From Pseudodonghicola xiamenensis DSM 18339 (GTDB taxonomy: Bacteria > Pseudomonadota > Alphaproteobacteria > Rhodobacterales > Rhodobacteraceae), in the NCBI RefSeq assembly GCF_000429365.1, contig NZ_AUBS01000018.1:23472-87471 (forward strand): a DNA stretch of 64,000 nucleotides. Direction: 5' to 3'. How positions within the stretch are numbered: position 1 is the stretch's first letter; each line of letters opens with the position of its first letter. Shown here in pieces: positions 43,285-52,864 of this stretch. Made by a program: the position numbers and the translations under genes. A model generated the notes under the pieces. It saw nothing but the letters and a program-made list of their open reading frames with translations, was not told the origin of the DNA and did not search any database.

Positions 43285-44968
43285 GCCCGGCCCCCTCTTG
43301 TTCAAGGGCCAGCCGTTCGGCTTGCTTGCGCAGCTCGGCCCGGATGATCTTGCCGGTCGTGGTCATCGGCATCTCGTCGACGAAATGCACCGCCCGGGGG
43401 TATTCATAGGCCGCCAGCCGATCCTTGACGTGGCGCGAAATCTCAGCCGCCAGATCGGCCCCGGCGCGATACCCTTCGGTCAAGGTAACGAAGGCGGCCA
43501 CCACATGGCCACGCACCCGGTCCGGCTGGCCGACCACCCCGGCCAGATGCACGGCGGGATGTTTCAGCAGGCAATCCTCGATCTCGGCCGGGCCGATCCG
43601 ATATCCGGCAGAGGAGATCACATCGTCATCCCGGCCGACAAAGGCGAACCGCCCGTCGGCCCGGCACAGGCCGCGATCACCGGTCAGAAGCCAGCGCCCA
43701 TCGGGCCCGTCGATGAACTTCGCCCGGGTGGCTTCGGGATTGTTCCAATAACCCAGGAACATCACCGGATCAGGCGCCAGAACGGCAATCTCGCCCTCGG
43801 TGCCCGAGGGCAGAACCTGACCGCTGTCGCCGTCGATGACCGCGACCCGATGCCCGGGCGCCGCCCGCCCCATCGCCCCCGGCGCCGGCTCTTCAATCGC
43901 GCAGCAACAGGAGATGGTCATGTTACATTCGGTCTGGCCGTAAAATTCGTTGATCGTGGTGCCAAAGACCCCCCTGCCCCACTCCAGCAGCTCCGCCCCG
44001 AGCGGTTCGCCACCGCTGGCGACCGAGCGCAGCGACAGGTTCCAGGCGGCGGCCTCGGGTTCCAGCCGCATCAGCTTGAGCGCGGTGGGCGGCAGGAACG
44101 TATTGCGGATACCTTGATCGCGGATCAGGTCAAAGGCGGCCCGGGCGGTGAATTTCCGGAACCGGCAGGCCACCACGGTGACACCGTGATAGAGCCCGGG
44201 CAGCAGCACATCGAGCAGGCCACCGATCCAGGCCCAATCTGCCGGCGTCCACAGCCGATCCCCCGGTTGCGGGAACAGATTATGGCTGACCTCGACCCCC
44301 GGCAGGTGCCCCAGCAGGACCCGATGGGCATGCAATGCGCCCTTGGGATTGCCCGTGGTCCCCGAGGTATAGATGATGATCGCCGGATCCTCTGCCGCCG
44401 TCGGCGCCATCGGAAAGCTTGTCGGCTGATCGGCGCAGGCCGCGTCGAAATCGACCAGCTCAATACCGGGAAACCGCTGTGCCACCCCGTCGGGAAGATT
44501 TTTGCACAGGATCAGGTCCAGATCAGGCAGATCGGCGACAATACTGGCCAGCGTATCCAGATTCTCCGCCCGGGTCACCACCGCCCGGGCGCCTGAATCG
44601 CGCAGCCGATGCAGCAGGGCTTCGGGCCCGAACAGCACGAATAGCGGCAAGGACACCCCGCCCATGCGGGTAACGGCGATATGGGTCACCGCTGTTTCCA
44701 GCGATTGCGGCATCAGCACCCCGACCCGGTCACCGGCCTGCCCTGGCCGGTGCGTGGCAATGCCCCGCGCCGCCAGCGCATTCGACAGCCGCGCCGCACC
44801 TTCGGATAATTGCCGATAGCTGTGATGTTCGGCCACGCCGTCCTCATCGACCTCGATGATGGCAATGCGATCAGGCTCCCGTTCGGCCCAGTGATCGCAA
44901 ACAGCTTCGCCGATGTTGAATTGCGCCGGAACCTGCCATTCGAATGCCGCAAGCCCTGACGCCGACAT
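43277..44968 (-). CDS. AMP-forming acyl-CoA synthetase (medium-chain/acetyl-CoA-synthetase-like)
   Basis: A 563-residue adenylate-forming ligase. The P-loop IIYTSGTTGNPKG (about 175-187), the A5 motif NEFYGQTECN (about 338), GYWNN/TGDRG and hinge region, and the C-terminal catalytic Lys in TTTGKIIR (about 540) are complete. The N-terminal FNIGEAVCDHWAER matches the medium-chain acyl-CoA synthetase branch. It activates a carboxylic acid with ATP and CoA in the cytoplasm. ATG 44968 has GGGGAGAG ahead. Divergent from the TetR gene and first in a TRAP-linked series; the acid imported by TRAP is the likely substrate. Confidence 0.9.
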   Translation of the reverse strand: MSASGLAAFEWQVPAQFNIGEAVCDHWAEREPDRIAIIEVDEDGVAEHHSYRQLSEGAARLSNALAARGIATHRPGQAGDRVGVLMPQSLETAVTHIAVTRMGGVSLPLFVLFGPEALLHRLRDSGARAVVTRAENLDTLASIVADLPDLDLILCKNLPDGVAQRFPGIELVDFDAACADQPTSFPMAPTAAEDPAIIIYTSGTTGNPKGALHAHRVLLGHLPGVEVSHNLFPQPGDRLWTPADWAWIGGLLDVLLPGLYHGVTVVACRFRKFTARAAFDLIRDQGIRNTFLPPTALKLMRLEPEAAAWNLSLRSVASGGEPLGAELLEWGRGVFGTTINEFYGQTECNMTISCCCAIEEPAPGAMGRAAPGHRVAVIDGDSGQVLPSGTEGEIAVLAPDPVMFLGYWNNPEATRAKFIDGPDGRWLLTGDRGLCRADGRFAFVGRDDDVISSAGYRIGPAEIEDCLLKHPAVHLAGVVGQPDRVRGHVVAAFVTLTEGYRAGADLAAEISRHVKDRLAAYEYPRAVHFVDEMPMTTTGKIIRAELRKQAERLALEQEGAGLG

Positions 44969-45008
44969 TGCTCTCCCCTGCAAAGCCGGTTCTCCTTCCT
45001 GTCCTCCC

Positions 45009-45083
45009 GGCGCATATGCGCCGATCAAGTGATCGGCCAAATGCTAGACTGAGCGGTATATTTATGTCAATATTCATAAATAT
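45009..45083. promoter_or_regulatory. Operator region for the TetR-type regulator
   Basis: Three dyads lie in the 144-bp divergent spacer. The most operator-like is 45058-45083: ATATTTATG-N8-CATAAATAT, perfect 9-bp arms in AT-rich sequence, 30 bp before the TetR ATG. Two others occur at 45009-45022 (perfect 14-bp palindrome GGCGCATATGCGCC) and 45021-45036 (CCGATCA-AG-TGATCGG), in the synthetase leader. Confidence 0.6.
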
Positions 45084-45112
45084 CAGCGAAAAACCGGAAA
45101 CATTGCGAACGA

Positions 45113-45745
45113 ATGATCGAATCAGGCCCCCAAAACACCGAATCCCCTGATCCCCGACAGGATACACTCGCCCAGATCAGGGCTGCCGGTCTGCAACTGA
45201 TCTACCAGCATGGCTATGAGGGGATGGGGCTGCGCCTGCTGGCGTCGCAAGCAGGCATCGGACAAAGCACGCTTTATGGTCACTATGCGACCAAACAAGA
45301 GCTTCTTGTCGATCTGATCTGCCTGCACATGAACGAGCTGCTGACCAGCATGCGGCAAGCGGTGCCGTCAAGCGGGGCGCCGCTGGATCGCTATCTCGCC
45401 TTCGTACACTTCCATCTGGTCTATCACATTCGCCGGCGTCGCGAGGTCTTCATCTGCTATTCCGAACTGCGCAGCCTGGAGCCGGAGAACTACCAGCGCG
45501 TTACCGAGCTTCGGCAACAATATGAACAAGCGTTGATGGAGATTATTGCCGAGGGCATGACGACCGGGGTGATGCGACCGGGCGAGGCGCGGGTGGCGGC
45601 CTATTCCATCCTGGCGATGTTGTCGGGCATCACCACCTGGTACAATGCCGACGGGCCGCTGTCAGAAGCCAGGATCTGCGACGAATACACCCGGCTGGCC
45701 ACCGCAGCAGTCATTGACCCGTTGGGCATTGCGCTGGCGCGCTGA
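45113..45745 (+). CDS. TetR-family transcriptional regulator
   Basis: A 210-residue repressor: N-terminal TetR helix-turn-helix (about 18-65; LLASQAGIGQSTLYGHYATKQEL) and an all-helical ligand domain of the type often responding to acyl-CoA esters. Divergent from the acyl-CoA synthetase gene, with a perfect dyad just upstream, so it should repress the synthetase-hydratase genes and itself until an acyl-CoA is present (inference from family and layout). Confidence 0.88.
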   Translation: MIESGPQNTESPDPRQDTLAQIRAAGLQLIYQHGYEGMGLRLLASQAGIGQSTLYGHYATKQELLVDLICLHMNELLTSMRQAVPSSGAPLDRYLAFVHFHLVYHIRRRREVFICYSELRSLEPENYQRVTELRQQYEQALMEIIAEGMTTGVMRPGEARVAAYSILAMLSGITTWYNADGPLSEARICDEYTRLATAAVIDPLGIALAR

Positions 45746-45779
45746 GACCAGCGGGCCAGCACCCCAAGACGCCAGGGGG

Positions 45780-46010
45780 CTACATCTCGTAGCCGGGGGC
45801 CTTGTACACCGTCCCGGGATCGGCCTGGGCGATGTCCGGCACATAAACCTCTTCTTTCCAGCGCTCCGGCGCCACCTCCTCAATCGCCACCGAAACCGAA
45901 GCGTCTCGGGTCTCGAAAATCTCCATCACATTTCGGGCGATCGCTTCGGCCAGACGATTTTTCTGATCCTCGGTCTGGCCCGGCCAGGCTTTGACGATGA
46001 CATGGGGCAT
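45780..46010 (-). CDS. 4-oxalocrotonate tautomerase family protein
   Basis: A 76-residue tautomerase. After removal of Met the catalytic N-terminal Pro is in place (MPHVIVKAWPGQT), followed by the helix with KNRLAEAIARNVMEI and the conserved SVSVAIEEV strand. Oligomeric 4-OT proteins convert 2-hydroxydienoates to oxo-enoates in aromatic catabolism; here no meta-cleavage genes adjoin, so the substrate is open. GGAGAAAA precedes ATG 46010. Convergent with tetR, 34 bp away. Confidence 0.83.
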   Translation of the reverse strand: MPHVIVKAWPGQTEDQKNRLAEAIARNVMEIFETRDASVSVAIEEVAPERWKEEVYVPDIAQADPGTVYKAPGYEM

Positions 46011-46489
46011 GGCTGTTTTCTCCTGTCGGTCAGCCCTCCGGGCGACATCCCTGCCTCCCGCGCGTTTTCTGCTGTTCTCTTTTCAGAGGTCAACGAGATT
46101 GTCGAGCCGACCGGGCCCAGAGCAGAGCCCGCGTGCCCCGCAGGACCCTTGCAAAACAGGCTCTGTTCCGGTGAATCTCTCAAGGGTTTCTCAGGGGTCT
46201 TGATTCGCGGCACGCCGAACTCCCCGCACATCCCGCCGACATTGCTGATCCGCATCAGGCACGCCCCTGTCGAAATGGAAAACCTGCAGAAGCATATGTT
46301 TTCAAATATTTAGCTTCCTGCCCCTATAGCGGACGCCGAGCTTGGCCAACCCTTGCTTATCCGGGTAGATCAAAAAACTATTGTCTGGTGAAGAGTTGCG
46401 TGTCATGAGTTCAGTTGTCGCAAGATAACGAAAATACCGCACTTTGGCGACGAAACCAACAAGACCCACCAAGAGGTCATGAGGGCAGC
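46011..46489. other. Gene-free leader between the tautomerase and repA
   Basis: About 480 bp without a supportable gene. It must hold the divergent promoters of the tautomerase and the repABC operon. The 46290-46480 part is AT-richer and contains a parS-like degenerate dyad (46414-46429). A frame in phase with repA begins at 46415 but lacks a ribosome site and homology. No riboswitch or tRNA pattern was recognised. Confidence 0.5.
46414..46429. promoter_or_regulatory. Degenerate parS-like dyad upstream of repA
   Basis: GTTGTC-GCAA-GATAAC: 16 bp, arms complementary except one base. It shares GTTGTC and overall length with the three perfect parS-like palindromes downstream. Located 60 bp before the repA ATG, where RepA/RepB autoregulation is expected. 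Weak evidence. Confidence 0.3.
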
Positions 46490-47692
46490 ATGAATTCGAC
46501 GACAGACATCACCGGCTCCAGATCCATCGCGGCTTCGATCGCCAGCAATGCGGCGCGCCTCTCCGAAGCGCTTGACGCCCATATGCGCAACAGCTTTCAA
46601 CCCGAAAGCCGGAAGACGTTGCGCAAATTTCATCCCGCCGAGGTCTCGGAGCTGACCGGGATCAGCATGTCAAACCTGAGGACCCGGCACCAGGACGGCG
46701 ATTTCCCCGATGTAGAGACTGATTCCAGGGGACGCAGACTCTATTCCGCCGAGGAGATCGACCAGATCCGCCATGTGATGGCCCGCACCGGCCGCAATGG
46801 CGACGCTTATCTTCCCGGTCGGCGCGAAGGCGATGCGCTTCAGGTCATTTCGATCGTCAACTTCAAGGGCGGGTCAAGCAAGACCACCACCGCCATCCAT
46901 CTAGCGCAACGCTATGCGCTGCGCGGCTATCGGGTGCTGGCGATCGACATGGATCCGCAGGCCAGCCTGACCACCATGTTCGGCTACCGTCCTGAAATCG
47001 AATTTGCCGAAAGCGGCACCATTTATGACGCGCTGAAATACAATGATCCGGTACCGCTGAGCCAGGTGGTGCGCGAGACCTATTTTCATAACCTTCACCT
47101 CGCCCCCGCCGGGCTGTTGCTGTCGGAATATGAAACCGAAACCGCCTATGCGCTTCAGCACAAGGTCGATCCACCCTTTACCCAGCGCCTTGCCATCGCG
47201 CTGGACGAGATCGAAGCGAATTACGATCTGGTGATCATTGATTGCCCGCCGCAGCTCGGCTTTACCACGATGACCGCATTGCTGGCGTCGACTGGGCTGC
47301 TGATCACGGTCATTCCCAGCATGCTGGACGTCGCTTCGATGGCGCAATTCCTTGAAATGGCAGGAGAAACGGTTCAAACCTTGGAAGAGGTAAACGGCCC
47401 GATCGACTGGAATTTCCTCAAATTCCTGATTACGCGCTATGAACCCACTGATGTGCCCCAATCGCAGATGGCGGGGTTCTTGCGGTCAATTCTGCTCAAT
47501 CAGGTGCTGACCACCCCGATGCTCAAGTCCACCGCCATTTCCGATGCCGGGATGACACAACAGACGATTTACGAACTCGATCCCTCGCAGGTCGTCAAAA
47601 AGACGCTCGACCGGATTCTCGAAAGCGTAAACGGGGTGGCGAATGAATTCGAAAAGACATTGCAACAGGCCTGGGGACGGGAGGTTGACTGA
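46490..47692 (+). CDS. repA: Plasmid partition ATPase RepA (ParA family)
   Basis: A 400-residue ParA-type ATPase of repABC replicons. The N-terminal region (about 40-100) includes a MerR-like helix-turn-helix (PAEVSELTGISMSNLRTRHQ) for operator binding. The deviant Walker A is KGGSSKTT (126-133), followed by IDMDPQASLT (about 155) and the IIDCPPQLG Walker B region (about 245). It positions the replicon through RepB-parS and represses its own operon. ATG 46490 matches the family start; an upstream in-frame start at 46415 is not needed. Its stop overlaps the repB ATG by one base. Confidence 0.95.
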   Translation: MNSTTDITGSRSIAASIASNAARLSEALDAHMRNSFQPESRKTLRKFHPAEVSELTGISMSNLRTRHQDGDFPDVETDSRGRRLYSAEEIDQIRHVMARTGRNGDAYLPGRREGDALQVISIVNFKGGSSKTTTAIHLAQRYALRGYRVLAIDMDPQASLTTMFGYRPEIEFAESGTIYDALKYNDPVPLSQVVRETYFHNLHLAPAGLLLSEYETETAYALQHKVDPPFTQRLAIALDEIEANYDLVIIDCPPQLGFTTMTALLASTGLLITVIPSMLDVASMAQFLEMAGETVQTLEEVNGPIDWNFLKFLITRYEPTDVPQSQMAGFLRSILLNQVLTTPMLKSTAISDAGMTQQTIYELDPSQVVKKTLDRILESVNGVANEFEKTLQQAWGREVD

Positions 47693-48660
47693 TGGCGCGT
47701 AGAAATCTGTTCCAGCCCCCTCCCCCGCCGGCGACGCCTGGTGAAACGCCGCAAAAGGATCCGAAATCCCGTTTCCCCAATACCGGGGCGATGAGCGGGG
47801 TAAAATCCACGCTCAAGGATCTCTCCAGCAACGCGGTCCGGGATATCCCGATCGAGGCGATTGAGGAGGACGGCCCAAAAGACCGGCTGTCGTTCAATGA
47901 TACGGATGTCGCAGCCCTTGCCCAGAGCATTCGCGAACACGGCCAACAAGTGCCAATCATGGTCCGCCCCACCGCGGACAAGCCTGGGCATTATCGCATT
48001 GTCTACGGGCGGCGACGCCTGCGGGCACTCCGGTTTCTGGGGCTGCCGGCGAAAGCACTGGTCCGGTCGCTGTCGGATGAAGAGGCCGTCCTAGCCCAGG
48101 GGCAGGAGAATTCCCAGCGGCTCGACCCCAGTTTTATCGAGAAAGCGCTGTTCGCCGCGGAACTGGCGGCAGGCGGTTACGACCAGCCTGTCATCCTCGA
48201 CGCGCTGGCTATCGACAAGCCGATGTTGTCGCGAATGAACAAGGTTACCCGCGCGATCCCTGCAGAGGTGATCCAGGTGATCGGATCCGCCCACGGGATC
48301 GGGCGCCGCCGTTGGGAGGAGCTTGCCGACCGGACCCGCGACCACGGGCTCGACCTTCTTCAGATCGTTACAGAGCTTGATCTGGAGGGGCTGCCTGGGT
48401 CCGATGACCGATTTGCCCGGGTTCAGGATGCCGTGGCCCGCAAGCTGCAGACGCCGGCCAGCCCGACCCCCTCCCCTGCCCTTCAGGTCACTCTGAAGGA
48501 CGGGACCCCACTGGTGGAAATCAAGGATTCGGCTCGCGCCCTGACACTCAAGCTGTCGAAAACGGCAACCCCGGATTTCGCCCGATGGATGCGTGACAAC
48601 GCGGAAACCGAGCTGATGCGCCTCTATGAGGCGTGGCAGTCGGAGCAGGCGTCCGACTGA
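47692..48660 (+). CDS. repB: Plasmid partition protein RepB (ParB family)
   Basis: A 322-residue ParB-type centromere-binding protein. The ParB N-terminal region is present (LAQSIREHGQQVPIMVRP, YRIVYGRRRLRALRFLG, ENSQRLDPSFIEKA at about 75-145) and is followed by a helix-turn-helix (about 150-200). A proline-rich leader (QPPPPPATPGETPQK) is characteristic of plasmid RepB. It binds parS; candidate palindromes occur at 48936, 50031 and 50141. Translationally coupled to repA. Confidence 0.94.
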   Translation: MARRNLFQPPPPPATPGETPQKDPKSRFPNTGAMSGVKSTLKDLSSNAVRDIPIEAIEEDGPKDRLSFNDTDVAALAQSIREHGQQVPIMVRPTADKPGHYRIVYGRRRLRALRFLGLPAKALVRSLSDEEAVLAQGQENSQRLDPSFIEKALFAAELAAGGYDQPVILDALAIDKPMLSRMNKVTRAIPAEVIQVIGSAHGIGRRRWEELADRTRDHGLDLLQIVTELDLEGLPGSDDRFARVQDAVARKLQTPASPTPSPALQVTLKDGTPLVEIKDSARALTLKLSKTATPDFARWMRDNAETELMRLYEAWQSEQASD

Positions 48661-48887
48661 ACGATAACGAGCAGAACTAACAGCAAAAGGAGCACGATCA
48701 GCAGCCCAAAAAGAAAGAGCCCCCCAAGGTCATCCCCGGAGAGCCCAATCTGTTCTTAGCACCCTCAGATTTACCAGCTTCTCTGCCGCAGTCAACAACA
48801 ACCGATTCGGTTGAATGGAGATTTGCGACCTTTTCCTAGAAATATCTGATAACGGGGCCTTTCCCGACCGGTTGTCGTGGAAAAATC
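48661..48887 (-). ncRNA. Expected location of the repABC counter-transcribed RNA
   Basis: In repABC replicons the repB-repC spacer encodes a small antisense RNA that limits RepC synthesis and acts as an incompatibility factor. This 227-bp spacer is of the right size, is conserved-looking around 48700-48750 (AAAAAGAAAGAGCCCCCC, a pyrimidine run ending in U-rich TTTCTTTTT on the minus strand) and has no protein gene. The ctRNA ends were not resolved; placement is by analogy. Confidence 0.45.
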
Positions 48888-49982
48888 ATGGCATTCATCC
48901 AAGCATCTGCCTCCCTCGGAGAGCGGACCGGGGTGCTGTTGTCCGCGGACAACAGCGTTCCAGAACGGCATATAGTCATCGACACTCTTCGCAATGCCGC
49001 CCCCCTTTTGGGACTGCGCGCCTCCGTTTTGGCAACGCTTGATGCAATGCTTTCCTGCCTGCCACCGAAACGCAGCCATCACATTGTCTTCGCCTCGAAC
49101 GCCACCCTCAGTTTCCGCCGTAACGGAATCACCGACCGCACGCTCAGGCGCCACGCCGCCCTTTTGCAAGAGGCCGGCCTGCTGATCCGGCGGGACAGCC
49201 CCAACGGCAAACGCTTCAGCAAGCAGAACAGTCGCGAAGGCAAGGTCTTGCGCTTTGGCTTCGACCTCTCCCCGCTATTCGATCGGCTGGCGGAAATCGC
49301 CGCGCTGGCGGCTAAGGTGCTGCAGCAGAACGAAGAGATTGCTTATCTGCGCTGCAAGATCCGCACCGCGATGAAACAGCTTCTGGACCAAGATCCCGAG
49401 CATCCGCAAGCTCTGGCAGCCCGACGTCTGCTGCGCCGCAAGCTGACCGTTACCGAATGTCACGACGCGCTGAACGCCCTGGCGGTTACCATCGCAGAGA
49501 CCGAAGGCGACATCGACACCCCGACCTGTGAGCAAGAAGATATGTCCGCCAGCAACGGCCAAAATGTCCGGCACCATCATAAGTCAAAAAAAGAAAATAT
49601 TGATAAGAAGAACGCCCAGAGCAAAGACACAGCTCAATCAACCCAGGACCAACCGCCAGTGACCGTGTCCGAACTTGTCGCAACATGCTCAGAAGCGGCC
49701 ACGTTCTCCTTGGCTCCGGTGGAAACCGCAGCACAGGTGATCGCTCATGCTCGAACGCTTGCCCCGATGATCGGCATCGACAGCTCCAGCTATCAGGCCG
49801 CAGAGCAGCGGTTGGGGCTTTACAACACAGCGATCACGGTTTGGGCAATGATGCAATTCCACGATCGGATCCAATCGGTCGGAGCCTATTTCAGATCAAT
49901 CACTACGGGTCGGAAAAGCGCGGATTTCGATCCCATGCGTCTTGTCCGCCGATTGACCCAGAGCCAAGCGAGCCCGGCATGA
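48888..49982 (+). CDS. repC: Plasmid replication initiator RepC
   Basis: A 364-residue RepC initiator. The N-terminal winged-helix core (about 30-130: LRASVLATLDAMLSCLP, ASNATLSFRRNGITDRTLRRHAALLQEAGLL, SPNGKRF) matches the family, and the C-terminus (about 255-350) has the usual RepC tail with GAYFRSI. A charged, Lys/Asn-rich linker lies at about 220-250, encoded by an AT-rich stretch (about 49570-49640). RepC is essential for replication and its origin is usually inside repC. A perfect parS-like palindrome (48936-48955) lies within its own codons 17-23. Confidence 0.95.
   Translation: MAFIQASASLGERTGVLLSADNSVPERHIVIDTLRNAAPLLGLRASVLATLDAMLSCLPPKRSHHIVFASNATLSFRRNGITDRTLRRHAALLQEAGLLIRRDSPNGKRFSKQNSREGKVLRFGFDLSPLFDRLAEIAALAAKVLQQNEEIAYLRCKIRTAMKQLLDQDPEHPQALAARRLLRRKLTVTECHDALNALAVTIAETEGDIDTPTCEQEDMSASNGQNVRHHHKSKKENIDKKNAQSKDTAQSTQDQPPVTVSELVATCSEAATFSLAPVETAAQVIAHARTLAPMIGIDSSSYQAAEQRLGLYNTAITVWAMMQFHDRIQSVGAYFRSITTGRKSADFDPMRLVRRLTQSQASPA
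48936..48955. repeat. parS-like palindrome inside repC
   Basis: Perfect 20-bp palindrome with core TTGTCCGCGGACAA. The same 14-bp core recurs at 50033-50044-centred and 50141-50154 sites downstream of repC, and I saw it nowhere else in the window. Position within the repABC cassette fits a RepB binding centromere site. Confidence 0.75.
49570..49640. other. AT-rich stretch in repC, candidate replication origin
   Basis: A run around AAAAAAAGAAAATATTGATAA interrupts otherwise GC-rich coding sequence. RepABC origins are commonly mapped to an AT-rich segment within repC. Assigned by analogy only; iterons or DnaA boxes were not identified. Confidence 0.4.
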
Positions 49983-50030
49983 TCTCTGGGAAGTGGCGAT
50001 CAGATCGAGCTTGAACGGCAATCGGCGCAT

Positions 50031-50046
50031 ATTGTCCGCGGACAAT
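50031..50046. repeat. parS-like palindrome downstream of repC (site 2)
   Basis: Perfect 16-bp palindrome ATTGTCCGCGGACAAT, 49 bp after the repC stop. Confidence 0.75.
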
Positions 50047-50140
50047 TGCGCAAAAGGGTAGGGAGGGTTTTAAGATGCAACGGGTGGAGGCGAAAGCCAA
50101 TCTTTCAATCCCTGTTCCCAATCGCACGGCCCAACTGACG

Positions 50141-50154
50141 TTGTCCGCGGACAA
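50141..50154. repeat. parS-like palindrome downstream of repC (site 3)
   Basis: Perfect 14-bp palindrome TTGTCCGCGGACAA, 110 bp beyond the start of site 2. Confidence 0.72.
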
Positions 50155-50378
50155 TCCCGTTGCGCAGGAGCTTTCAGCCAGATCATCTAGCCTTAAGGCA
50201 AGCATGACACGCCCGCAGCGGTCAGATAAAAAATATGGGAATTTCGGTCCACGGCCTCGGAAAGGGCAGGGGGATCAAGCGGCTTTTCCGGTCAGCCTCG
50301 CCAACCCCACGCTTTCCCAGGAGGACCAAGTCATGGCAGAGGCCAACCCACGAGGGGCGGCCTCCATCATTATACTGA

Positions 50379-51461
50379 TCAAAGTTCGAGCGTGACCTTG
50401 CCGCGCGGGTTCGAACAACAGGCGAGGATATAGCCTTCTTCGATCTCTTCTTCGGTGATGCCGCCGTTGTGCACCATATGAACCTCGCCCGAAAGCTTCT
50501 TGGTCTTGCAAGTGCCACAGACACCGAAGGTGCAACCGGACGGAATCGCGACACCGGCACTACGTGCGGCATTGAGCACGGTTTCAGTTTCAGGGCAGGA
50601 TTGCGACACCCCGGAAATATCGAAAATAACCTCTGCCATGACGTCTTCCTCGGGAAGGTCGTCATCCGGCACCGGCAGTTCGATCAGCTCCGGTCCCGGC
50701 GTCCCGGGCGCATGGAAGCTTTCCTGATGATAATGGTCCATGTCAAAGCCGAGACCGGCCAAAGCTTCGCGCACGGCCTGCATGAAGGAATCCGGACCGC
50801 AGCAGAACACCTCCCGCTCCAGATAGTCGGGCGCCATCAGGCCCAGCATCAACTGGTTGAAATGGCCCTGAAACCCGGTCCAAGGCTGGAACGGATCAGG
50901 CCGGTCGACAACCCATTTCAGGTCAAGCCCGGCAATCCGTGTCGCCATATGCTCAAGCCGCCGCTTGAAGATAATGTCCGATGGCCGTTTAGCGCAGTTC
51001 ACGAAGACGATGTCACAATGGCCACCGAGATCGTAAATCTCCGTGGTCATCGACATCATCGGGGTGATCCCGGAACCGGCCGAGATGAACAGATACTTAG
51101 GTGCCGGGCTCTTGGCCGAGGTGAAATGACCGGTCGGCCCGGTCGCCTTCAGCTTCATCCCGGGGCGCAGATTGTCGATGATCCAGCGGACCCCGATGGA
51201 ATCGGACTGCGCCTTCATGGTCACGGTCAGCGATTTGGGCCGTGTCGGCGACGAGGAGATGGTGAAGGTCCGGTAGAGCGGCCCGCCCGGCACCGGCAGT
51301 TCAAGCGTGATGAACTGGCCGGCGTCGAAGATGAACGGACGCCGCGAGGGAGCCTGAAAACAGACGGTTACAACATGCTCGGTCTCTGGCAGGATCGACA
51401 CGCATTCAAGCATCTCATCATCGGTCCAGGGACCGGCTGGTACGACTTGGGTCTTCGTCAT
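50379..51461 (-). CDS. gbcB: Glycine betaine demethylase reductase subunit (FAD/2Fe-2S)
   Basis: A 360-residue ferredoxin reductase. Order of domains: FAD-binding barrel (about 15-115, RTFTISSSPT), NAD-binding region (about 120-240, ISAGSGITPMMSM and CGPDSFM), and a C-terminal plant-type 2Fe-2S ferredoxin (SGCTFGVCGTCKTKK with a later ACCS). It passes electrons from NAD(P)H to the adjacent Rieske oxygenase. The layout and pairing match GbcB of Pseudomonas and the equivalent Rhodobacterales proteins. It starts 6 bp after gbcA. Confidence 0.88.
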   Translation of the reverse strand: MTKTQVVPAGPWTDDEMLECVSILPETEHVVTVCFQAPSRRPFIFDAGQFITLELPVPGGPLYRTFTISSSPTRPKSLTVTMKAQSDSIGVRWIIDNLRPGMKLKATGPTGHFTSAKSPAPKYLFISAGSGITPMMSMTTEIYDLGGHCDIVFVNCAKRPSDIIFKRRLEHMATRIAGLDLKWVVDRPDPFQPWTGFQGHFNQLMLGLMAPDYLEREVFCCGPDSFMQAVREALAGLGFDMDHYHQESFHAPGTPGPELIELPVPDDDLPEEDVMAEVIFDISGVSQSCPETETVLNAARSAGVAIPSGCTFGVCGTCKTKKLSGEVHMVHNGGITEEEIEEGYILACCSNPRGKVTLEL

Positions 51462-51467
51462 CCGGGA

Positions 51468-52775
<1,308 letters not shown>

Positions 52776-52798
52776 TCAAAAATCTCATCTTAGATTAG

Positions 52799-52833
52799 AT
52801 TAGCTAATGTCATGTGTGGCATGTCTCATTAGC
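52799..52833. promoter_or_regulatory. Operator candidate between gbcA and its divergent regulator
   Basis: Dyad GCTAATG (52803-52809) / CATTAGC (52827-52833), centre 52818, overlapping the perfect palindrome ATTAGCTAAT (52799-52808) and containing an inner CATG-N5-CATG repeat. It is 93 bp upstream of gbcA and 32 bp upstream of the LysR ATG, in unusually AT-rich sequence. Confidence 0.6.
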
Positions 52834-52864
52834 GACATCTCTTGCCTGAAAGCGACTATTTCAT

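Larger units (their letters stand above)
49983..50378. other. Gene-poor region downstream of repC with two parS-like sites
   Basis: It carries the palindromes at 50031-50046 and 50141-50154. A 20-codon frame at 50333-50395 (starts MAEANPRGAAS) has a strong AGGAGG ahead but overlaps the 3' end of the betaine reductase gene and has no recognised homology. Otherwise nothing recognisable. Confidence 0.5.

Noticed and set aside
45009..45036. The two GC-rich palindromes in the synthetase leader as a terminator
   Set aside because: They lie between divergent promoters, upstream of both genes, so no transcript is expected to end there.
46011..46300. Possible glycine riboswitch (a CTCTCAAGGG-like segment) upstream of repA/tautomerase
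   Set aside because: The aptamer core consensus around it is missing and neither neighbouring gene handles glycine.
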